From the NCBI RefSeq assembly GCF_000002985.6, contig NC_003280.10, positions 9,110,501 through 9,174,500 on the forward strand: 64,000 nucleotides of DNA, read 5' to 3'. This DNA comes from Caenorhabditis elegans (Eukaryota > Nematoda > Chromadorea > Rhabditida > Rhabditidae). The stretch's first letter is position 1. Every line of letters begins with the position of its first letter. The notes under the pieces were generated by a model that did not search any database, was not told the DNA's origin, and saw only the letters and a program-made list of their open reading frames with translations. A program made the translations under genes and the position numbers. This document shows positions 24,537 to 36,130 of the stretch, in pieces.

Positions 24537-25643
24537 TCATTGATAATGACCTAAAAACATTCTTTAGTTACTGAAGCTGATGATAATTTGTTTATAAGTA
24601 TTTCAGTATTTTCTAGTTAAAATCCAAATTGCATGCTTTTCCCATTTCCATTTTCCACACATTTACTTCCAACCTTTCATTGCCCCAATTCGTCACTTGT
24701 TCCATTATTTATAGCTCCACCCCCTTAATCCATTGAAGTGAGAGTATATATTTTAGAGCAGAGATAATTCGTTTTGAGAACTAAATAAAATAAGCATCCA
24801 ATTTAGTGAAGTGCTTCTGTTCAACACTTTTTGCTGAACTGTGAATTTGTGGAGAGTACACGTTTACTGTCTGAAAATGTTTTTTATATTTAAGTTTATC
24901 CATTCACATATAATATGATTTGTTTTCAGATAAAGACAAAACCCCTTTAAATAATGTTTGATTTTTGTTTAATTTTCAGTTTTGAAAATCACAAATCAAA
25001 TATTCCGAGATTCACATTTCGGAAGTTTTATTTATAGTGGCTTCGATTTCAGTAAAAACATGTTTTTTGGATCTTGAATTTTTCCCTACCAAAATCTTGA
25101 TAGATTTTTGATAACCCAAGTTTATAGCTTTCTAATCCCGAAAAAAGTTTATTTAAAAACCGTAGGCGGATCTCATTTTGCGTGCCCAGTTGGACAATTC
25201 AACTCGTTTTCTTCAATAACAATTTTTAATGGTCCAAATATGCATCCCAAAATAATTTCCGCCCACTTGAGAATTGCGTGTTTGAGAAAATTTCATATAG
25301 TATTTTTTAAGAATAGAGATTATTTATTCCCACTTTTGAACAAGTTGCTCGGTACGATTTATTATGAAAACTAAAAAATCCAAGGCTTAATTTTCCTATT
25401 TTTTTTTCGAATTTTTCGTTGACTAATCAATCATTTTCCAAACTATAGGGGTTTCATTTCCCGTTGGCAAGATTAGTTGGCCCCATTTGAAGAAAGAGAT
25501 TATGGAGAAGCCTTTTAGTTGTTCTTCCAGAACTTTATAAATATATAAGAAATATTTTCACAAAATTTCATCACTTTTCTATTTTAAAAACAAAAATATC
25601 ACGTTATTCTGTTTCGCTATGGTTTTTATGGTTTCTGTGATAG

Positions 25644-25650
25644 TATAAAA
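25644..25650 (+). promoter_or_regulatory. TATA box of the 57-aa secreted-peptide gene
   Basis: TATAAAA lies 52 bp upstream of the ATG at 25702. TGACTCA (25670-25676) lies between it and the ATG. Confidence 0.55.
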
Positions 25651-25701
25651 AGCTATCAACTTTTTAAATTGACTCATTTTCAGACCCAATCTATCGAAAA
25701 T

Positions 25702-26889
25702 ATGTCTCGTTTCCTTGTGATTTTTGCAATTTTCTTGGCTTTCTCAAACATCTGTAGTGCGTATCCAGATTATCGACTTCCTGAAAGAGTAAGTTTTGAG
25801 AATTTGGATTATTTATCATTTTCAATTTAAGGCCGTTTTCGCATAGTTTTGATTTATGCTCATAAATCCCATAAAACCCTTCAATTTCATTATTTTCTCT
25901 TCAAATTTTGATAAATATTCATACTTTTCAGTCCTCTAGAATTTTTCAAAAATATCAGCTCATCTCCGAAATCGCCCTCCGCTCTGAAAAACGAAAGTGG
26001 ACCTTTGTCTTCCAAAAAAATTGCCGAAAAAATGAAATTGAGGTTTTTTGGTCGAAAAAAATATTTTTAGAATTCTGAGAACACGTTAAATTTTGTATTA
26101 ATAATATCATGTTTATTTTGAGATTCGGTTGCTCTGAAAATGTCTGACATAGATTTATAAAGACTTGGATTTATTTTCATTTTCAACGTGAAAGTTTTGC
26201 CTCTAAATTTCAAGATTCTTTTAGAATCTAAAAGCTGCACAAAACTTTCACGTTGAAAATGAAAATAAATCTGTTTTTTTTAAATCTATGTCAGACATTT
26301 TCAGACCATCCGGATCTCAAAATAAACATGATATTCGTGTTTAACGTGTTCTCAGCATTCTGAAAATAATTTTTTCGACCAAAAAAGCTAAATTTCATTT
26401 TTTCGTCCATTTTTCGGAAGGCAAAGGTCCACTTTCGTTTTTCAGAGCGGAGGACGATTTTGGAGATGAGCCAACATATTTGAAAAATTCTTTTAGAATC
26501 TGATAGAGGACTGAAAAGTATGACTATTTATCAAAATTTGAAGAGAAAATGTTGAAAATAAAGGATGTTATGAGCAAAAATCAATAACTTCAGAAAATAG
26601 TATGTAACTTTGCTGAAGTTACTGATGTTTTTCACTTATTCAAGTGAAAAAATATTTCCAACTGAAACCTAATTAGGCATAATTGTTTCAATTTTGTATT
26701 AATAAATTTTAGAAAACTCCTCATAACAAGAGCACTCAAAAATGGAATATTGTTCCTTTTTATATACATAGATCCCATTATCCTTAATGTTTGCATTTTC
26801 AGAGAATTCGTGGAGACGTCGATTCGGTGTTCTTCTCTCCTTTCAGAATTATTGGAAAGCGTGCACTTCTTGCAGGACCCCACGACTAG
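25702..26889 (+). CDS. Small secreted peptide precursor (57 aa), unrecognised
   Basis: Two exons, 25702-25788 and 26803-26889, are joined in phase 0. Residues 1-20 form a clear signal peptide (MSRFLVIFAIFLAFSNICSA). The mature part is about 37 aa: YPDYRLPERRIRGDVDSVFF followed by SPFRIIGKRALLAGPHD. Two basic sites (RR and KR) look like prohormone-convertase cleavage points, so this could be a neuropeptide-like or other secreted peptide precursor; no known family was recognised. A TATA box lies 52 bp upstream and an AATAAA follows at 27035. The intron (1,014 nt) is almost entirely filled by a long inverted repeat. No cysteines occur in the mature part, so it is not a disulfide-rich toxin or defensin type. 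Confidence 0.6.
25840..26600. mobile_element. Foldback element in the intron of the 57-aa peptide gene
   Basis: The two halves are inverse copies around a centre near 26222 (outer arms CATAAATCCC... and ...GTTATGAGCAAAA, inner arms AACGTGAAAGTTTTG and CAAAACTTTCACGTT). The core is the same family as the larger foldback at 39895-41525. No coding capacity was seen. Confidence 0.85.
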
Positions 26890-27619
26890 TAATTTTTCAG
26901 TGAACATTATAAAAATTATTTGAAAATTCTTTCAGCGACTTGGGAGATTTTATAAGCAATCCGAATGTTTGATGGGCTTCGAATTTGGAACTTCGAAGTT
27001 AATTCTATATATTGTCAGTGAAAGAATTTATGATAATAAAGATGCTAATGTTGTAGAAATTTTCTTTAATCTTTACAATTAAACTGTAATAGGATAATGT
27101 AACATGCTCCCTCAAAAAACTTTAAGTCATCGGCAGGTGTGTTTTTGGCCTGTTTTTTTTAAATGCCATCCATGGAATGCAGGAAAAAAAGAATAAAAAT
27201 GGCGTTTAGCACAAAACATAAAAAAGGAAATGGAAGAGCGGTCTATGGTGAGTTGTTCAGTTTTGGTAAGTTGGGTTTGATCCAGGCATGAAGTCTGTCG
27301 GAGCAAGATTTACCAGAGAATAAAAAACTGAAAAACTGGTGCTAAATCTTAATTTGTCTCTTGAAAATTTCCTAATAACTTTGAATATTTGAATAAATGT
27401 TACAGAAAGGCAATGAATTTTAACTGGAAATTCAGTTGCTTCCTTATAAGAATAATCGCAACCTAATCTCAATTCGTGACTTACTTATCGGTTAGTATTA
27501 GGTCAAAATTTTCGTATTTGCACATCTGATTAGCTCCGAAGTTTGCACCTAATGATGACCACCGGACATCATAAAAACCCTCGGAATTGTTGTCGTCCTT
27601 CCAAATTTTCGACATAAAA
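26890..27619. other. Intergenic, between the two secreted-peptide genes
   Basis: The region contains AATAAA (27035-27040) for the upstream gene and a TATA-like CATAAAAAC about 50 bp before the ATG at 27620. Nothing else was recognised. Confidence 0.5.
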
Positions 27620-27931
27620 ATGTTCATTTCTCATTTAGTTTTTATGATTCTCTGCTTCAAACTAGTATTCACAACATATGATTTGAGAGATGGTCAGTTA
27701 CCATTAGAGAGATTCCAAGTTGCTCAAATTATTGGTGGAAATGTCAAAAATTCAGAAGCTAAGGTACGTTGAATTGAATATGTTTGTTCTGTACCTAGAT
27801 CAAAACTAAATTTCAAAATATCCAAACTTCCGGCGTTCCATAAAAAAATAATTTGTTTCCAGACAGATCATCACATCCCGGACAAGTTGATCTTCCCACC
27901 AGTCAACTACTATCATTACCGTTTCAAATAA
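27620..27931 (+). CDS. Small secreted peptide precursor (70 aa), unrecognised
   Basis: Exons 27620-27763 and 27863-27931 join in phase 0 and end in TAA. The N terminus MFISHLVFMILCFKLVFT is a signal peptide. The mature part contains YDLRDGQLPLERFQVAQIIG and ends NYYHYRFK. Like the neighbour at 25702 it is tiny, has two exons, has a TATA-like box about 50 bp upstream, lacks cysteine in the mature part and carries an LP-(L)-ER motif soon after the signal peptide followed by an IIG motif, so the two may be diverged paralogues. An RF(K) C terminus recalls RFamide peptides, but there is no glycine amidation signal, so I do not call it one. AATAAA at 27957. Confidence 0.6.
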
Positions 27932-29209
27932 TTTGATTTTTGAATGTAAACCCTATAATAAATAACATATATTTAAAATTAATTAAATTTCTTCCAAACT
28001 CTCCATCAGAAAACTTGTCCAGAGCAATTATTCAGAGTCAAAAATTTAATAACAACTTGCCACAGAAATCAATTATTTCCGATTTGAACTCTTGAAATTA
28101 TGAGGAGAACCCTACAATTACGTAGGAGTTTCAGAATTTTAGCTCTCAACTTAAATTCGAATTTTTCATTATTTTGCTCATTTCCCAGATTTTACAATGG
28201 TCCTGAAAAAACGGACGCACAAGGGGACTTGCAGCCAAATCAAAAATCCGTTTTTAAAATAAAATTATGATCTCCAGAGATAATTTTTTTTGCCGTTTGC
28301 ATTTGCATTTCCAGATTTAGTTCTTAAACGTCTGGTTAAATAATCATCAAACCAGGGCTACAAACTATTAAAAACAGGTGAAAAAACCTTTTGCCCTTCG
28401 AAAACTCCCAAATCACAGGATTATTTTGTTTTTCATGGAAATAACTCACAAATTTCTTTAAATTACATACGTCTGAAACTGATTGAATACTTAGATTGTA
28501 GGTGTCAATTGTTAAAACTTTTCAAATAATTTTACTGTTCAACAAACACACCCGTATTATTAGTGAATGTGTTGAATTTTATCAAAAAGTACAAACTTGG
28601 AACCTTTGGAATTTAATTTTCATTCAGTTTACCCATTTCCCAAACTCAATCATCAAGAAAACCCCGACAAAATTAGTTTTTTCTTCGGCTCTCTGTCTTT
28701 AATATTATGTAAATCAAGTTTTTTTTCATAACTCAATAAACAGAGAACATGTGCCCCGATTTGATTCAATTTTTCGATAGAAAATATTGATTTAATGTTC
28801 GATGCAACAAAAAATCACAGCTCAAGTATTTTAGATAAGAAACAGGTGAAATTAGATAGGATATCTACCGTATCTGTTTTCACCTGAATTCCATAGAAAA
28901 TTGCTGTTGAAGTGTGATTTTACAGCTGAAACGAACCGACTTCAGATCCCGAATTAGTCATTTTTAAATATTTTCTCAGCGTTTTTTCCTATTTCTTTTG
29001 ATTTTGTGATCGATTATTAATTTATCACCTAGTGAGGATTTTTTAGGTAAACAACTATTAGTTTGAGTTTTTGAGAAAATACCAATCAATACTTTAAGTC
29101 TTACAAATTATTTGATCTTCAAATTTCAAACTTTCATCTTCAAATTTCCGGTTAACGTCAACACATCTCATCGGACAAAAAGCTATCTCCGTCCGTTGCC
29201 GTTGCCGCA
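27932..29209. other. Intergenic region
   Basis: AT-rich with AATAAA at 27957-27962. No gene, repeat or RNA was recognised. The last 60 bp before 29210 are GC-richer, as expected for a leader. Confidence 0.5.
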
Positions 29210-29330
29210 ATGAGTTTGGTGACGACACGTGGCGGATTCATACTTCTTCTGCTCTTTGCCACGTTGGCATCGCCCAAAAAGGCGGTTGTTGTTGATGAGG
29301 ATACGATCATCTTCGACGATTATACACCAG
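29210..29330 (+). other. Alternative first exon 1 of the membrane protein (signal peptide)
   Basis: It reads MSLVTTRGGFILLLLFATLA, then SPKKAVVVDEDTIIFDDYTP, with donor GTTAGT and one base left over. It supplies a signal peptide plus a short acidic segment, so this isoform would put its N terminus outside the membrane. Confidence 0.6.
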
Positions 29331-32300
29331 GTTAGTCTTTTGAAACTGTATTAGTTTACTGCAAGGCAGGCGTAGGTCCCTTTAGAAGCGAGCCCACCTC
29401 GTGTCAGAGCATTCCAATATTCAATTGAACTTTCATCAAATTTGCAAATATTTATAACGTGCTTAACAGTTGGCACCAAATTATTTCCCTAGTTTGGCGC
29501 AAAATATATTCACTTCAAAATTTGGAACAACTTAGACGAAAATGTGGCAAGATTTGGTTTAAACTGTTTCAAGTTTCATTTCAATAAATGTGTCATCAAA
29601 GTTTAAAATGACTCAAAAAAATTCAGAGTAAAAATTTAGCCATAGTTCGATAAAGCTCCGACTCATAGTCAGTTAAAACTTTTGCCCCAAGTTTTCTCAT
29701 CTTCTGAGCAAAGTTTATATTATGACTTGCAAAATTCGAAATATATGCGGTTGGCAGGTACATGATTTAGGGTAGTTGCTCATTCCAATTGAATTTAATA
29801 AGAGCTAAATGTAGAAACCGGACAAGGTAAACATGATGAGTTACGTCGTGAATTCAAGGAAAACGTGATTCAAACACCCTCTAATTCGGAATCGTGAGAG
29901 ACAACAACAAAAAATTAATTAATTTGCTAGATTTTGAACAAACTCCCTAACCTGCCACTTGGCTAATTCTTACTAACGTCCGCAAAAATGGCTTCAGCGA
30001 TGAACAACTCAGGTAATAATTATAATATCGAAATACAATTAGTTTCACTTGAAATTGTTATATTAAGAATTAAATTCTTTGAAAATAAAATTCGTGGTTT
30101 CTTTCTGGGCTCATAAATTCAGTTAGTAATAGATTGAACTCCAGCCAGTTTAATGGACGCAATAAAATTATTCAACTGGTGTGCTTTAGAACAATTGCTC
30201 CGATTTTGGACTAACTGCTTAAAATTAGTATTTAAAAATGGAATAACATGTTTCTGCGACCACTACCGTAGTCATAAAACATAAAACATTAAATAAAATC
30301 AGCTGAACCTCGAATCTGAATTTTTGAATTTTCAAATATTTCAACGAACAGAACAACTTGAATATGTAACAAAAGTAACACACACTTTATGTACATACTT
30401 TTTTCACGCTTTCTTAGACGAACAATAGTTGAGAACCGAATTTTCAGTAACGAATTAATGATTAAAAAATGTTTATCATACGTCATCAATTGAATGCTCT
30501 GAAGTTTATCTGAAAATTTTTGGTCACTTGACAATAAATCGAGTCGGCTTGCCCTCATTAGGTACTCTTTCAACTCCTCAGAGAGTTTCAATTGCTTTGA
30601 TTTTCATATGACTCTACTTTTTCAAACGTCTTTCTCGCTTTCAGAACTTTTCATTTCAGATTTAAGTTCTCTAATTTCTTTTTGAGTTCCTTTTTTTGTT
30701 AGAGCACGAGCCAAACTGAAAACGCATAACTCATAATTAAATTTCTTTAAAAACAAGCCAACTGGAAAATGTCAAAAATACGCTGCCTAGCAACTTGAAT
30801 TTCTCTTTTTCTGAAATGATATTCTTGATATAATGTTTGATCTTTGTGACTCAATTGGTTAATTTATAAGTAAAGCATAAAAGTTTACTTTGAGATTGTT
30901 GTCTTTAGTTAGAAGTTTCATTTTTCCAACTACCATTATGATACTAACCTTTTTCTTAATCGTGGGAAATTTTTGGTTTTTCTGGAAGAAACTTTGTTTT
31001 TTTAACTCCTCTTGTCACTCGGAAATTTTCTACACCATAATTTTTGTTTCTTTTCTTTCTCGACATCATACTTTTAATTTTAAAGCTACAGTAATCCAAC
31101 CTCAATTCACCGTAAAATCTACCGTACTCCATCATGTCGGTGATTTCGGACGGTGTGATTTCTGATGGGGTAGTATCGGATGGAGAAGTTGAAACAACAA
31201 CATCCACCATACTGGCCACAATTGTGACTACCGTAATATCTACTTTGGCAACTACACAGGAAGATCATGTCTCCACAAGATTTCCACCACCTAGGAATTG
31301 GACACCATCAAATGCAACTCTCAAGCTGCCAAGTTCGTTTTTTGGCTGGACTTTTGTTTCATACATATAATTTGTGTTTTGTACGGCTAAACACCACAAA
31401 AAGTTATTCATAATTGAAATTTATTTCCGTCAACAAATTCTAATTTAAATACCCCCGATTGGAAACTGAAAGAAAATTTGGAAATATTAATATTGCCGCT
31501 GAAAATACCACATTGTTACCATCTAGAGACTCACTGACAACTTTAGCATCTTGAATGGTTCCGATGTTTTCATTGACGTCAATATTAGTAACCTTCAAAA
31601 ATTCTGAGTTAACTTCTATTTCTACAATTTCTCCTAACTCCTTTGATGACTAACCGTTCGTTATTTATCAGCCAACGTTGTTCAAACTGAAAATTATCAC
31701 AAACTTTGAATCTTGATTTTTTTCAAAAACACCTGTTATCTTAGAATCACGAGAGAGCCAAGCTCAACCGCTGTTTACGGTAGATAGAAATTGGCAGGTG
31801 TATCACAAATTAGTTAGAGAGAGAGCTGACATTCAGTCAACTCAAAAAACTTTTGAGATAGCCTAACCCCTTATTAGGTCTTGGCGAAAATCTCATTTGC
31901 GTTTGGCTCACTGCCTCCTCATCTGACTACGGTAAGATTTTCTCCTGAGAGTAGTAGTAGCAAATTACCTGGTTAGAAGAGAAAAAACTTGTTTTATATT
32001 TTGACACTGACCCTCGCTCGTCTTTTTCGCGCGCGCTCCGATTTCTAGTGTAAGATATTGAGTGGTCCCAAGCACTCTGAACAACTGACACTTTGTCTAT
32101 CCACTTGATGCCCCTGAACTCTGGCTTTGAATGTTTTAATAAATGCAACTAGGTTGAATTGTTCCATTTTATTTAACGAATAGCATGATATGGATAAACT
32201 CTTTCAATCATTATCCACTGAGTCTATTTTAAACGCACTTACTATTGGACAAGAATATTTGAAATGGAAAGAAGGTGCTAAAAGCGACGGTAAGTTTAAT

Positions 32301-34673
32301 CTAGAAAATAAAATTGTCAGTGTTTTTTGAAGCTACGCTAAAAACTGCATAGATCCAGAATTTCAGATTAATCAAAAGCTCACCTAAACTCTTAATCATA
32401 TTTTTTCAGGAATGGGTAACTCAGCATCGGCTAAACAGGTGGCGGACCAAGTGGCTTATGGAGTGGTAAGATATTAAAAGTTTTACTCTGACAATCATAG
32501 TAACGTGTTTCTTTTTCAGATTTCATGTATCACCGTGGGCGTATTGATTGTCATGCTCTACATGTCAGTATTTGGCCAAAGAGTTCGTGCAACCGCTGTG
32601 CGATGGCACGTGCTTAACTGTAGTCTGTGGGGTATATTACATTTGGTAGGCACAATTTCCTAACAGGTTTCTTCATTCCGTAAGTTAAGATATCATACGC
32701 ATCATTTGCTGAAAAAGCTCCTTGGCCCAACTACATTACGAATCAAAACTGGAGAGACACAGCGAGACAAGTCGAGTGCTTCACTCGTTCCGTTTTTCCA
32801 GCTGGAATGGTATTTGTGTATCTCGAGCAGATAATTCTCACAATTGCTCCAAAATTGGCTAATTCCATAGTTTTCAATGCGATCTTTTTCATACTTCTCA
32901 TTCCTTTCCTCAATGGTCTCATGATTTTCTTGTATTATGCTCACGTAAGTTTAAAACAGAATAAGGCTCAATATCATATCAATTCCTTCCAGTTCATGGA
33001 TATTGTCTGGTGGTATGAGCCAATTGATCTATTCAATTTGGCAACATATCTCATCTTTACCACTTTCACCTTCATCTACTTCCTCTTCTGTCTTTTTGGA
33101 ACCTGCCTCTGCTGTGCAACTATGACATCAAAGAAGCCATCCTCGGTAGAGATTTCCCACTAATTTTCTAGATTCAAATCTAAAAATTTGCAGCGTACCA
33201 CTGGAACTTTTGCTGATATGTGGCTTCTCTTCCCATACGGATTGATTCCATCTATCATGTATGGTCCATCATTCGGAATGACTTCTGTCAGTTTTGCCAT
33301 GCAACATCTTCTTACCTGGGTTCTTGAAAGTGGTCTTCTAACTGGCGGAGGTGGATCATCGTCCGGTGGTAGTTTCATTGACATGAATCTTTTGATGCAA
33401 GTTGCCACAAATGCCATCCTCGCAATGCCTTGGTTCGTTCTTCTCTTCCCATTGGTTCAATCCATTCTGGCACTGGTTTGCCTGAGAATGTTCCGTGAAC
33501 AGGTAAGAACATTGGCATTGTTTATGTTGTTGTTGCTAAGTATTATGGTACTGCAGGTGTTTGAATAAGAAAAAAATAATGTGGCTAACTTTGTTTTTTA
33601 GTTGGTTTAAAGGCAAAATAGAGAAAAGTCAAAAATAGAAGTAACACCTGTATGTACATGGTAAAAAGGGGTGCATAGGATTTTGACCTATAATCTTTCT
33701 GAAAACGGAAATAATTTAACTAAGTTAATGGCATGAAGCATCTCGGAAAATTTCAGAGTCAAATGGCGCCACACAGTATTGATAGATTTCACATATAGGT
33801 GGCGTATTCTGTCCGCCTTATTTCACTGAAGCTCTCTGGCAGATTCTCCTAAAAATTCTACAATGAGCTGACTCCATGAATCTGAAAATTTTGCAAGTTG
33901 CATTTTCAAATTTAGGCTCTCATTTTCATATTATCACAAAAAAAGTTTGATCAAAAAACATAACAAATCGTTAGTCACGCGCGAAATGTTATCAGATTTG
34001 ATTAGCGGTTGCTCGGTTTTTTTTTTTGGCAAACTAGTGATTAGAATATGAAAACGCAGGTGTTTGAATTAAAGTTTTGAACAAGATTCTAAGAAGACAA
34101 AGAGAAAAAATATTCTGACGTTTTGGAGAAGGTTTGGTTTTAAAATCTGAAAAGAAAAATTTGAAAGAAGGGAATTTCTCCGAAAAGTAATTGAGAAAAG
34201 GTTATTACGAATATGGAGAACTAGAACTAGGGTTTATGGCCTAAACGAGAAAATTTCCGTTTGGCGCAAGGTATTATAAGACCCACAAAATAGAAAGAAT
34301 AGATTGTTCTCAAAGCGAGTTACGCAAGACTTGAAGGCTCGCCTGTAGGAATAAGTGTACCTACATGAAAAGTATACATGTTTTTTGTGAAGTCTAACAT
34401 TCTACCAACATGGCAAAATGTTTTGAAATTTAACTACTTGTTTTCTGTTTTCGATAAGCATCCGCATAGGTCTGACAACAAATAACAGTAACTGGTCAAA
34501 TATTTTTTCCAAACTCAAAATTAATTTTAAATTTTCAGTTCTTCTTCATGATTTCCTGTGGACGAATCTTTGAGGGAAAACGTGCAAAAATTGGAATGAC
34601 TGAATGGAATGTGACATCAATTGGACCTCCACCACTCTATCCAAACTCTCCATCTGAAAAGCAAGAAGCTTGA
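29210..34673 (+). CDS. Multi-pass membrane protein with four alternative first exons, function unknown
   Basis: The common body has six exons: 32410-32465, 32520-32645, 32690-32944, 32993-33145, 33194-33502, 34539-34673. Alternative first exons 29210-29330, 29988-30012, 31134-31332 and 32190-32289 each end one base into a codon and all fit the exon at 32410 (products about 384, 352, 410 and 377 aa). The body has about seven hydrophobic segments, including ISCITVGVLIVMLYMSVFG, a double hairpin around FNAIFFILLIPFLNGLMIFL, a Phe-rich segment before CLFGTCLCC, and AMPWFVLLFPLVQSILALVC. A glycine/serine-rich loop (GGGGSSSGGS) separates the last two. The C terminus is cytosol-like and polar. It resembles no family I can name; a diverged receptor or a nematode-specific membrane protein are both possible. 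Poly(A) signal at 34833. Confidence 0.75.
31134..31332 (+). other. Alternative first exon 3 of the membrane protein
   Basis: The 66-codon exon starts MSVISDGVISDGVVSDGEVE, a triple ISDGV-type repeat, then a Thr-rich hydrophobic stretch (TILATIVTTVISTLATT) and PPPRNWTPSNATL with possible N-glycosylation sites. It ends at the weak donor GTTCGT in the right phase. It is the least certain of the long alternatives because of that donor. Confidence 0.5.
32190..32289 (+). other. Alternative first exon 4 of the membrane protein
   Basis: ATG at 32190 opens MDKLFQSLSTESILNALTIG and runs to donor GTAAGT with one base over. It is the closest first exon to the common body (120-nt intron) and probably the main form. 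An earlier ATG at 32185 is out of frame and stops after 15 codons. Confidence 0.65.
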
Positions 34674-35760
34674 GAATGAGAATGTGATTTCAGTGAAGTG
34701 ATAATTCGTATTTCTTTGATATTTACCATAAATCCTCTCCCGTCAGTCCCTACTGTCTTGTCTGTCGTTACCCATTCCTCCGCCACCCCCGCATTCTGTG
34801 ATCTCACCAATCGTGTCTGATTGATCATTTCTAATAAATGCATTGTGTTAAGAGCTCTTATCAAACGTTTTTAGTGCTCACACAGACAGTTTTTTGTACA
34901 TCAGAATGTATACATAGGTGAAATCAAAACATGTTTTCGTTTGATGCATCGTACTCACTTGTACATAGACTGTTTGACTAGCTTTATTGTGGTTTTCTTG
35001 CTTGGAGTTAAGACGTTCGGCAATTTATTTACGCTGGTAAAGCTAGAACTTTCAACTACTTTTGTTTATTTTATAAATTTTGGTTCAAAAAATTCTAAAA
35101 CTTTTCTGTAAATTAAAAATTCATGAAACTTAAAACGTTTGTATGTGTCCGTAATCACTATCAGTTAGGAAACTTGATGATTATGCAGAAAAACTGACTA
35201 GACTTTTAGATTTTGAACACTCAATACTAGTGTGCCCGAATTGTCTAAAGTATTTTGAAAAAAAACTATATTTTCTACTTATTTAATGATTTATCTCCAA
35301 GATGAATCAGCATGGTATTGATAGTTTTGAAAAATGTTTTAGTAGAGAATTTTATTTTGAAAATTGATCTATCAAGTGTGAAGCATTTTCGAAGCTAGAC
35401 AGACTTTAAAAAACAAGTTTCGTGGTTTTCGGCTTCAGGAATTAAACAAAACAGTCAAGAGAGACCAGCTTATTTTTACTTTTGTTCCTTTTGTATTTTT
35501 CCAGTAGTTGAGTATTACTTAGAGTTAAAACTCCCACAAGTTACAGACCACTTTTGTCATAAATTTTTTGCAATTGTGATCAGATTTGCAGCGAACCAAT
35601 TGTTTAAAGTAAATACTTATGTAAATTATTTCTTTGTGAATATTAACAATTTAGACGAATGCCATTCAAAAATTTCGAATTTAAGAGCCTTTAAATGCCT
35701 TTAACCTACATGAAAAATGTTTTGTTAAAAAATTTATAATCATTCAGGTGTATCGTGTCA
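34674..35760. other. Intergenic region
   Basis: Contains AATAAA (34833-34838) of the membrane-protein gene; the rest is AT-rich without recognised features. Confidence 0.5.
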
Positions 35761-36130
35761 ATGAGTCCTCCCGACCTTGAAGATGAACCATTCATGGAAA
35801 ACCAAGACGTAGCAGGTGAAAAGTAAGTCAACTCGTCAGAACCTAGACACCTGTTACCTCTAATCTGACAGATGTACATCATTAATTTTAGCGACCTTTT
35901 TGTGTTGGACGGGCGCCAAGACCCGCCAAACCTTCCACAAAACCATCTGGAAGAAGTCGTCGGTGAAATAGTGGAAAATTTGGAGAGATGGCATTTTGCA
36001 GAGATATTGGCAGATGGTGCCGAGATTCATGAAGACATTATAGAAGATGTGGGTGGAGATGAAGTGGAAGAAGAAGAAGTAGACATTGACTGGGTGTCTC
36101 CATTATCGAAAGAATACTCAAAACCTTTTA
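35761..36130 (+). other. Acidic alternative N terminus of the BTB gene (two exons)
   Basis: Exons 35761-35822 and 35892-36130 encode MSPPDLEDEPFMENQDVAGE and then a further 80 residues with runs such as GGDEVEEEEVDIDWV. The last exon ends with one base over at GTAAGT, which fits only phase-1 acceptors such as 38212. No stop codon or other exon was found that would make this a separate gene, so I assign it to the BTB gene. Confidence 0.6.

Larger units (their letters stand above)
24007..25701. other. Intergenic region with a MITE-like element
   Basis: The region holds the poly(A) signal of the Skp1-like gene (24021-24026), an inverted-repeat element (24277-24536) and a TATA-containing promoter for the secreted-peptide gene. 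A promoter-like TATATATT with a GCTCCACCCCC box near 24713-24755 has no gene that I can see after it. Confidence 0.5.

Noticed and set aside
30289..30591. 100-codon minus-strand ORF inside the membrane-protein gene
   Set aside because: Lies in an intron region, has no recognisable motif, no splice or promoter context, and a composition like the surrounding AT-rich DNA.
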